From assembly GCA_937919165.1 (NCBI GenBank), contig CALFPO010000073.1, positions 1 to 55,290 of the forward strand: DNA of 55,290 nt, read 5' to 3'. The stretch is from an uncultured Bacillota bacterium (GTDB lineage Bacteria; Bacillota_I; Bacilli_A; Erysipelotrichales; Erysipelotrichaceae). The translations under genes and the position numbers were made by a program. A model generated the notes under the pieces. It made no database searches. It was not told the origin of the DNA and saw only the letters and a list, made by a program, of their open reading frames with translations. Shown in pieces: positions 49,878-55,290 of this stretch; position 1 is the first letter of the stretch; each line of letters begins with the position of its first letter.

Positions 49878-50684
49878 ATGAACGAAAAATACGCAAGAGG
49901 AAGGTCAAGCGAAATCTTCAAGCTTGATGACGACAAGGTGCTCAAGCTCTTCTTTGACGGCTACCCCAAATCAGATGCCGATCGAGAGTTCAAGAACACC
50001 AAGATCGCTTCCGAACTTGGTGCGACAACCTTAAAGGTCTACGAAAAGATGGAAAAGGACGGACGATATGGCTTCACCATGAGCTTTGTCGACGGCATAT
50101 GCCAGAACGATCTGCCTGGCGGTCCTGGATATCTCCTCAAAGGAGGAAAGGATCTTGCCAAGTGCCATGCCATCGTCCACAAGCTTCAGAGCCATGAGAT
50201 GACAGACATCAGAAAGATCTGCGTTGATTCGCTGGATGAAGAGCCTTTGAACGTGCTGACCAAGGAAGAGAAAGAGAAAGCCAAAAACTACATCATGTCC
50301 CTTCCTGAAGATGACACCATCATCCATCTTGATTTCCATACCGGCAATGTCCTGGTATCTCCTGATGGAACATTGACCGTCATCGACTGGATGACCGCTG
50401 CTCGAGGCAATAGAGCTGTCGAATATGCCATGATGGAATTCCTCTTCTCGGAAGCTGAACTCTTCCCTGAGAAATCCAAACTGGTCAACTTCTTCTTTGG
50501 GCTTGTCAGAGGCTTCATCGGCAAGCAGTTCTTCAAGGAATATCAGAGCCTGATGCCGCTTGAAGAAAGCGAAGTAGACAAGTATCGCCTATTGGCGCTC
50601 ATCGTAAGAAGAAGCTGGAACATCGACTTCGAGAAAGATAATCTCACCAAGAAACTGAAAGATCTCATCAATAGATACTGTTAA
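49878..50684 (+). CDS. APH-like small-molecule kinase
   Basis: 268 residues. The start ARGRSSEIFKLDDDKVLKLF holds the P-loop and Lys, IIHLDFHTGNVLVSPDG is the catalytic loop (HxDxxxxN) and LTVIDWMTAARGN is the metal-binding DxD-type motif (IDW). This is the aminoglycoside phosphotransferase/choline-kinase-like fold. Antibiotic resistance is not implied; many members phosphorylate metabolites. It lies inside the oxidoreductase operon with AAAGGAG upstream and a one-base overlap (TAATG) with the next gene, so it likely shares the substrate pathway. Confidence 0.75.
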   Translation: MNEKYARGRSSEIFKLDDDKVLKLFFDGYPKSDADREFKNTKIASELGATTLKVYEKMEKDGRYGFTMSFVDGICQNDLPGGPGYLLKGGKDLAKCHAIVHKLQSHEMTDIRKICVDSLDEEPLNVLTKEEKEKAKNYIMSLPEDDTIIHLDFHTGNVLVSPDGTLTVIDWMTAARGNRAVEYAMMEFLFSEAELFPEKSKLVNFFFGLVRGFIGKQFFKEYQSLMPLEESEVDKYRLLALIVRRSWNIDFEKDNLTKKLKDLINRYC

Positions 50685-52444
50685 TGAATATCGATAAACT
50701 GAACAAGAAACTGAAACAGATAGATCCAAACATCACCGCAAGCATCAAGGATGGCTGCGTTGTTTTGAATGGTGAGGTAGACGAATACCAAAAATCCGTA
50801 AAGGCTGGCCAATTGGCGACAGACTTCAGATCGCTTGGCGTACTCAACGACATCAAGATCAAGGGCTTCAGCCAGAAGATGATCGTTCCTGATCTTGTAG
50901 ACCAGAAATATGATGGCGCAACGCCTGATGTGCTTGTCATCGGTGGAGGAATCTGCGGATGTGCAGCCTTGAGAGAACTCTCGCGCTACAAGCTGAAGGC
51001 CATGCTGGTAGAAAGAGGAAACGATGTCGGCATGGGCCAGTCAAGCCGCAATGGTGGCGTTGTCCATGTCGGACTTAACTTCTCCAAGAAGAGTCTCAAA
51101 CTCAAGTACTGCGTTGAAGGAAACGACATGTATGACCAGCTTGCCGAAGATCTCCACGTGCCATTCGAACACAAGGGACAGGTAACCTTCGCCAACCACG
51201 CCTGGGAAAAGATTCCGCTATTCATTGTCAGTCTTACGGGCAAATCCAAAGGCATCGGCAAGCTCAAGATGATGTCAAAAGATGAACTGAAGAAGATCGA
51301 GCCATCGACTCCTGAATGGAGTTCTGGTGGCCTATATATGGGCACAGGCGGCATAACCTGCCCTCACAAGATGACTATCGCCATGGCAGAGAACGCCATC
51401 GAAAATGGTGCTGAAGTCTGTCTCAATACCGCTGTCCTCGACATGGAAGTAAAGGATGGCAAGATAGTCAAGGTCATGACAAATAGAGGCACAATCTATC
51501 CAAAGGCCATCATCAACTGCGCCGGATTATATAGCGACAAGATTGCCGAGATGGCAAACGATAGAACCTTCACTATCCATCCTCGTACCGGCACCGATAT
51601 GATCACCGACAAGAAGGCTGGGCATCTGGTGAATACCTCAATGGGCAAGACCCCGTTCTCGCTCTCTCCTACCCAATATGCTGCACTTCCTAAGAAGCCA
51701 TCAGCCATACTGAAGGCCATTCTCAAGAATATGCATTCCCACTCCAAGGGTGTGGGTCTCATCCATTCGGTTGACGGAAACATGCTGGTAGGACCAAACG
51801 CTGATGAAGTCATGGACAGAGAAGATCTCTCGACCGACAGAAAGGTCGTCGAAAACATCATCAAGGTCCAGCAGGAGGTATGTCCTGAGTTCAAGGCAAG
51901 CGATATCATCGCCTACTTCACCGGCATCAGAGCCGCTACCTATGAGGAAGACTTTGTGGTCAGAAAAGGCATCAAGACAAAGAATATCTTTGAGGCCGGC
52001 GGCATCCAGTCTCCTGGCATCACGGCGGCTCCCGCCATCGCCAAAGACCTGGTCAAGTGGTCCATCGAATACCTTAAAGATAACGGCAACACCATCGAAG
52101 AAAACAAGGACTTCAATCCAAAAAGGCAATACAAGCCAGTGCTGTCAGAACTTACGCTTGAGGAAAGGAATGAGCTAATCAGAAGCAATCCAGACTATGG
52201 CCAGATTGTCTGCCGCTGCGAAGAGATATCCAAAGGCGAGATAATCGATGCCCTTCATTCACCGCTTCCGGTATATACGGTCGACGGCATCAAGCGCAGA
52301 GTAAGGCCAGGCATGGGCAGATGCCAAGGTGGCTTCTGCATGCCTACCGTCATGAAGATAATATCGGAAGAATCAGGAATCCCACTAGAAGATATAAGCA
52401 AGGGAACCCTCTCCAGCAAGATTGTCATAAGCAAAACCAAATAG
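50684..52444 (+). CDS. Glycerol-3-phosphate dehydrogenase-like FAD enzyme with BFD cluster
   Basis: 586 residues. An N-terminal ~65-residue BON-like domain (ITASIKDGCVVLNGEVDEYQ, LGVLNDIKIKGF) is followed by a DAO-type FAD domain (PDVLVIGGGICGCAALRELS; MGQSSRNGGVVHVG; KAIINCAGLYSDKIAEMAND). A C-terminal BFD-like [2Fe-2S] domain (GQIVCRCEEISKGEIIDALH; RPGMGRCQGGFCMPTVM) has four Cys. Resembles GlpA-type glycerol-3-phosphate or 2-hydroxyglutarate dehydrogenases. With the FAD partner and DUF1667 protein upstream it should form one membrane-peripheral or cytosolic dehydrogenase complex. The BON-like N-terminal extension is unusual. Confidence 0.8.
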   Translation: MNIDKLNKKLKQIDPNITASIKDGCVVLNGEVDEYQKSVKAGQLATDFRSLGVLNDIKIKGFSQKMIVPDLVDQKYDGATPDVLVIGGGICGCAALRELSRYKLKAMLVERGNDVGMGQSSRNGGVVHVGLNFSKKSLKLKYCVEGNDMYDQLAEDLHVPFEHKGQVTFANHAWEKIPLFIVSLTGKSKGIGKLKMMSKDELKKIEPSTPEWSSGGLYMGTGGITCPHKMTIAMAENAIENGAEVCLNTAVLDMEVKDGKIVKVMTNRGTIYPKAIINCAGLYSDKIAEMANDRTFTIHPRTGTDMITDKKAGHLVNTSMGKTPFSLSPTQYAALPKKPSAILKAILKNMHSHSKGVGLIHSVDGNMLVGPNADEVMDREDLSTDRKVVENIIKVQQEVCPEFKASDIIAYFTGIRAATYEEDFVVRKGIKTKNIFEAGGIQSPGITAAPAIAKDLVKWSIEYLKDNGNTIEENKDFNPKRQYKPVLSELTLEERNELIRSNPDYGQIVCRCEEISKGEIIDALHSPLPVYTVDGIKRRVRPGMGRCQGGFCMPTVMKIISEESGIPLEDISKGTLSSKIVISKTK

Positions 52445-52450
52445 AACATC

Positions 52451-52473
52451 AAAACCGCCATAAAGGCGGTTTT
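52451..52473. terminator. Bidirectional terminator
   Basis: AAAACCGCC ATAAA GGCGGTTTT, perfect 9-bp stem between the convergent oxidoreductase operon and the sce7726 gene. Confidence 0.85.
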
Positions 52474-52474
52474 C

Positions 52475-53197
52475 TCATAGCCATTTGGTTGTGTAGATTC
52501 TTTTCTTCCTGAAGTTCTTGCGTGCCCTTTCTCTTTGAGCTATCAGCCTATCGCGTGATGAAGGATCTTTCATCTTCTCCTTCTTTTCTTTAATCTTGCT
52601 TCTTTTGTACTCCTTGAGCTCTTCCTCAATCATGGTATAGTCACGTTCCATCAGAATCTGACTTATCTGTCTTCTTATTTGATCTTCATCAAGCTTTCCG
52701 TTCTCGATTCTTTCCGCAATCTTCTCTATGACAAAGGTCTTCGATTTATCCCTATATCTAGGCATCATGTTAAGCTCCTGCAGCTTGGCCAGTTCAGGGC
52801 GCCACATCAGTTCAAGCTTCTTCTTCCATTTCATCTTAGGATTAGGCAAAGCTTCTCTGATCAGCGTAAAGGAAGAATTCTCATCCTTCATCGTTATAGA
52901 GATGATTCCCCAATGCTTAGGCACATGCTCGGCTATATGAGCAGTATGGCTAAATCCGATGACAACATAGTTGAAGTCATAGTAGCGGTCATAGTCCTTG
53001 ACCTGACTGCTTAATCTTGCATAAGTATCGGCATCGCTCTTTATCTCTATCCCATATAGTCCATCATATGTCACCATCATCACATCAGCACGTGAACTGC
53101 CGATATTCTTCTCCTCAAGTATCCTGATGGTTCCATATAGTTCATCAAGATATTCGAACAATGGTTCCCTTATGTCTTTGTCATGCAATATCGTCAT
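52475..53197 (-). CDS. sce7726-family protein (PD-(D/E)xK-like)
   Basis: 240 residues. HDKDIREPLFEYLDELYGTI, SSRADVMMVTYDGLYGIEIK, then SDADTYARLSSQVKDYDRYY match the sce7726 family. The D...ExK set (RADVMMV, YGIEIKSD) looks like a restriction-endonuclease-like core. The C-terminal ~60 residues are highly basic (KRSKIKEKKEKMKDP, RERARKNFRKKRIY), suggesting nucleic-acid contact. Role unknown; relatives occur in mobile and defence contexts. It starts 18 nt after gmk without an obvious ribosome-binding site. Confidence 0.7.
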   Translation of the reverse strand: MTILHDKDIREPLFEYLDELYGTIRILEEKNIGSSRADVMMVTYDGLYGIEIKSDADTYARLSSQVKDYDRYYDFNYVVIGFSHTAHIAEHVPKHWGIISITMKDENSSFTLIREALPNPKMKWKKKLELMWRPELAKLQELNMMPRYRDKSKTFVIEKIAERIENGKLDEDQIRRQISQILMERDYTMIEEELKEYKRSKIKEKKEKMKDPSSRDRLIAQRERARKNFRKKRIYTTKWL

Positions 53198-53214
53198 ATT
53201 TCAAAAAAGATGAA

Positions 53215-53787
53215 CTACTTCTCTTCGTTCATCCTGTTAAGTATTATCTCTCTGACATCGGCTACAGCCTTTTCCAGATCGTCGTTGCATACGACGTGTT
53301 CATAGAAGCCGATTTCCTTGATCTCTTTCTTGGCCTTGGAGATTCTCTTCATGATCGTCTCGTCATCTTCAGAATCCCTTCCCCTGATTCTTCTTTCCAG
53401 CTCTTCCATTGAAGGCGGAACGATATAGATGCTCAAGGCATCAGGGCACTTCTCAATGACCTGCTTGGCACCATTGATCTCTATCTCAAGAATGACATTC
53501 TTTCCTTCTTCTCTCATCTTCTCGACATAGGCCTTAGGCGTGCCATAGTCGTTCTCGACGAAACGTGCATGTTCAAGCAGTTCGCCGTTCTTGATGGCCT
53601 CCAGGAATCTTTCTTTGGTGACAAAGAAATAGTTGACGCCATCAATCTCTCCTTCACGTGGCTTTCTTGTCGTCATCGAAACGGAGTAGGACAGATTGAG
53701 ATCTTCCATCGGCATCAGTTCCTTGAGGATGGTGCCCTTGCCTACACCTGAAAGTCCGCTGAATACTATCAATAAACCTTTTTTCAT
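53215..53787 (-). CDS. gmk: Guanylate kinase
   Basis: 190 residues: P-loop LIVFSGLSGVGKGTILKELM, GMP-binding SVSMTTRKPREGEIDGVNYF, ENDYGTPKAYVEKMREEGKN, and lid RRIRGRDSEDDETIMKRI. Phosphorylates GMP to GDP in the cytoplasm. The start has TACAAT ending 6 nt upstream with only a poor AGGA inside the spacer, so a leaderless message is predicted. Confidence 0.95.
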   Translation of the reverse strand: MKKGLLIVFSGLSGVGKGTILKELMPMEDLNLSYSVSMTTRKPREGEIDGVNYFFVTKERFLEAIKNGELLEHARFVENDYGTPKAYVEKMREEGKNVILEIEINGAKQVIEKCPDALSIYIVPPSMEELERRIRGRDSEDDETIMKRISKAKKEIKEIGFYEHVVCNDDLEKAVADVREIILNRMNEEK

Positions 53788-53793
53788 AATCCT

Positions 53794-53816
53794 ATTGTAT
53801 ATCTTTTTAATATAAT
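53794..53816. promoter_or_regulatory. Back-to-back leaderless promoters of gmk and rlmA
   Basis: Minus-strand TACAAT (53799-53794) and plus-strand TATAAT (53811-53816), each 6 nt from its start codon (53787 and 53823). Start-to-start distance is 36 nt, the same as at 28863/28899. Confidence 0.5.
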
Positions 53817-53822
53817 TAAATC

Positions 53823-54590
53823 ATGAATATTCTCTGTCCTGTATGCCAGAAAGCCCTCAAGATCAGGGATAGAAGCTACATCTGTGAAGATGGACATTGT
53901 TTTGATATCGCCAAGGAAGGCTATCTCAATCTCAATCTCCATGACTCTACCAATACTGGCGACAATCCGGAAATGATGAAGGCAAGAAGAGAGTTCCTGG
54001 AAAAGGACTACTATTCTTTCATGAAAGAGAAGGTCGACGAACAGATAAGGGAAAGCGACTCCCTGATCGACCTTGCGTGCGGTGAAGGGTACTATACCTC
54101 ATACTTCAAGGCAAAGGACAAGATCGGCATCGATCTCAGCAAGTCCGGGCTCAAATATGCATCAAAAAAGGATAAGGGCACGCTCTACCTTCTGAACTCC
54201 ATCTTCCACAATCCGTTGGAGGATGCATGTGCCGATGTCATCACCACCATCTTTGCGCCAATAGCCAAGGAAGAGATCGTCAGGCTACTTAAGGACAAAG
54301 GCCGTTTCATCCTGGTCAAACCCGATGTATACCATCTATATGAACTGAAGGAAAAGATCTACGAGAATCCCTATCTCAACGAGATAGAAGACATCGATAT
54401 TCCTGGACTTAAGCTTGTCGATGAAATGCATATATCGCAAAAGCATCTTCTGAACAACGAAGATTTAAGCAGCCTCTTTACGATGACGCCTTACTATCAC
54501 AAGACCTCTATCGCCGATAAAGAAAAGCTCAGACATATTGCCGAGCTTGAGGTTAGCTTCTGTTTCATTATTGATATCTACGAAAAATGA
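53823..54590 (+). CDS. rlmA: 23S rRNA (guanine-N1)-methyltransferase RlmA
   Basis: 255 residues. The N-terminal zinc finger CPVCQKALKIRDRSYICEDG followed by HCFD and GYLNLNLHDSTNTGDNPEMM is diagnostic of RlmA. SAM motif I is DLACGEGYYTSYF, then IGIDLSKSGLKYASKK and ITTIFAPIAKEEI. It methylates G745 or G748 of 23S rRNA; the type II form protects against some macrolides in streptococci. Divergent from gmk with a leaderless-type start. Confidence 0.9.
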   Translation: MNILCPVCQKALKIRDRSYICEDGHCFDIAKEGYLNLNLHDSTNTGDNPEMMKARREFLEKDYYSFMKEKVDEQIRESDSLIDLACGEGYYTSYFKAKDKIGIDLSKSGLKYASKKDKGTLYLLNSIFHNPLEDACADVITTIFAPIAKEEIVRLLKDKGRFILVKPDVYHLYELKEKIYENPYLNEIEDIDIPGLKLVDEMHISQKHLLNNEDLSSLFTMTPYYHKTSIADKEKLRHIAELEVSFCFIIDIYEK

Positions 54591-54601
54591 TTTTAACAGT
54601 T

Positions 54602-54800
54602 TCCATTTATCTCCATAATGAGAGACGCATTGTACTATCTCCATTGTATTGCAGACTAGCCTGAACACAATGCGATTCTTCCCATCGTTTTTGACACTCC
54701 AAAAGCCCGCAAGATTGCCAGAAAGATGCAACAGCCTTTTCTAACTGAAATATCTCACAAGATAGCTTGATTATCAAGCTCTAAGGAATGCGATGCCACA
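54602..54800 (-). pseudogene. Broken YoeB/RelE-like toxin gene
   Basis: The minus strand reads, in one frame, LHLSGNLAGFWSVKNDGKNR then IVFRLVCNTMEIVQCVSHYG and DK, very close to the C-terminal half of YoeB-type toxins (LxGNLxGFWSxxIDxKNRxVY...HYxDK). Upstream, a different frame gives IKLSCEIFQLEKAVA, the matching preceding region, so a frameshift lies near 54735. The earlier part and any start are lost, and the frame runs past the normal end into the rlmA region. No antitoxin gene is seen. Confidence 0.5.
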
Positions 54801-54808
54801 TTCCTTAT
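54765..54808. repeat. Two adjacent inverted repeats beside the toxin remnant
   Basis: AGCTTGAT T ATCAAGCT (54765-54781) and TAAGGAATG CGATGCCA CATTCCTTA (54783-54808), both perfect. Neither is followed by a T-run, so they are weak terminators at best. They may be old operator sites of the toxin locus or the 3' structure of the gene at 54830. Confidence 0.45.
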
Positions 54809-54829
54809 AAACGTCTGTTTAACTTAAAA

Positions 54830-55150
54830 CTAGAAAGCCTGGTTTACGATATCGTCTCTCAATACCTTTCGCATTTTGCCATCTGGATCTTCAACATAAT
54901 ATAGATCTTCGTAGCAGCTATACTGAGGATCATAGAATCTTACATGCTTTCTGACTGTGCATGTGATTTTCGAACTGAAAAAATGTTCCTTGACGATCAC
55001 TGTGCTGCCGATAGGGAATATGAAATACACTTCATCTTCCGTATCGAAGAAATGCAATTCGAAATTATCACCGGCAGTTACTTCCTTCAGTTCATCATCA
55101 GAAAGTTCTTCAGCTGCATTGTTATCAGTTTTGATTTTATTCTCTTCCAT
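54830..55150 (-). CDS. Putative double-glycine-type leader peptide precursor (RiPP/bacteriocin-like)
   Basis: 106 residues from ATG 55150. The N-terminus MEENKIKTDNNAAEELSDDE with LKEVTAG resembles leader peptides of bacteriocins and RiPPs (LSDEELxxVxAG), with predicted processing after Ala-Gly. The remaining ~79 residues (DNFELHFFDTEDEVYFIFPI then GSTVIVKEHF) are beta-rich, with two Cys and many aromatics, more like a small folded domain than a short core. No transporter or modifying enzyme is visible in the window. An in-frame ATG at 55189 lies within the upstream gene; AAAGGATC near 55165 may serve as ribosome-binding site. Family not recognised beyond the leader. Confidence 0.45.
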   Translation of the reverse strand: MEENKIKTDNNAAEELSDDELKEVTAGDNFELHFFDTEDEVYFIFPIGSTVIVKEHFFSSKITCTVRKHVRFYDPQYSCYEDLYYVEDPDGKMRKVLRDDIVNQAF

Positions 55151-55154
55151 AAAG

Positions 55155-55290
55155 CTATTTGATCCTTTCTCTATATAGATAGTAGTCATCGCCTGATACT
55201 TCGATCCAACCGACGAATCTTACGCCATTGTGTTCTTGGCATTGCATTGCCTGCATCCTTTCGGTCCATAATGTGGATTCGGATTCATAC
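55155..55290 (-). CDS. C-terminal fragment of an unidentified gene
   Basis: Open from the right edge to TAG at 55157-55155. Visible residues: YESESTLWTERMQAMQCQEH then NGVRFVGWIEVSGDDYYLYR and ERIK. No family recognised. Its stop is 4 nt before the leader-peptide gene start, so the two are likely co-transcribed. The ribosome-binding site of the next gene lies within its end. Confidence 0.45.
   Translation of the reverse strand, partial: YESESTLWTERMQAMQCQEHNGVRFVGWIEVSGDDYYLYRERIK

Noticed and set aside
49878..50684. Aminoglycoside resistance gene
   Set aside because: Only the general APH fold is seen; the operon context points to metabolism and no resistance-specific features are visible.
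54783..54808. Hairpin as the terminator of the gene at 54830
   Set aside because: No T-run follows the stem on the minus strand, so intrinsic termination is doubtful; listed only as an inverted repeat.

Overview
The window reads as a Bacillota (Firmicutes) chromosome segment joined at its left end to foreign, Bacteroidota-like DNA. Positions 1 to about 3918 encode, on the minus strand, a TIR-domain membrane protein, a secreted 46-residue-repeat TPR protein and the start of a secreted paralogue, a style typical of Prevotella/Bacteroides. At about 3912-3925 this block runs directly into the 3' part of a zinc-dependent phospholipase C family gene on the plus strand. Both genes are cut in mid-domain and no mobile element marks the join, so a chimeric assembly or very recent recombination is the simplest reading. 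From there to the right end the gene set (ezrA, cysteine desulfurase + thiI, ytqA-mnmM, a Mn riboswitch in front of mntP, S4 leader + rpsD, a YukD/EssC/WXG100 locus, ydjGHI-like genes, LytTR + DUF3021) is that of a low-GC Gram-positive. An Erysipelotrichia-like organism is my inference, not a proof.

Layout. 3.9-13.2 kb: transporter, amidohydrolase, ytqA-mnmM tRNA-modification pair, DUF4015-type glycoside hydrolase, an unexplained structured intergenic element (10422-10550), a metallophosphoesterase-like protein with lost catalytic residues, a HAD phosphatase of different codon style, and a decayed toxin-antitoxin remnant. 13.2-19.6 kb: a compact type VII secretion-like operon (two WXG100 proteins, a large lipoprotein, a shortened EssC, a YukD/EsaB-like protein) with no recognisable EssA, EssB or EsaA. 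19.6-30.4 kb: DUF885 peptidase lipoprotein, AI-2E family permease, nucleoside hydrolase, LytTR/DUF3021 pair, PcrA helicase, a P-loop-CYTH fusion with a Nudix hydrolase, an rRNA methyltransferase and an RluA pseudouridine synthase. 30.4-43.4 kb: histidine phosphatase, thioredoxin-like and rhodanese-thioredoxin lipoproteins, patatin, rhomboid, MFS, mntP with riboswitch, GNAT, the SPFH/zinc-ribbon/TPM trio, GH2 glycosidase and Xaa-Pro aminopeptidase. 43.4-48.2 kb: thiI, cysteine desulfurase, ezrA, rpsD. 48.3-52.4 kb: a glycerol-3-phosphate-dehydrogenase-like oxidoreductase operon with an embedded small-molecule kinase. 52.5-55.3 kb: sce7726 protein, gmk, rlmA, a broken YoeB-like toxin and a putative leader-peptide (bacteriocin/RiPP-like) precursor.

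The most striking signal is not a gene. At least thirteen transcription-unit-leading genes have a -10-like hexamer ending exactly 6 nt before the start codon and no Shine-Dalgarno sequence, so they are predicted to be transcribed as leaderless mRNAs. Downstream operon genes and some others keep normal AGGAGG-type sites. Two divergent pairs share identical 36-nt start-to-start spacing with back-to-back leaderless promoters. The other candidates for something new are the stripped-down type VII locus with its dedicated lipoprotein and the structured element at 10422-10550.

No tRNA, rRNA, CRISPR array, insertion sequence or origin was recognised.
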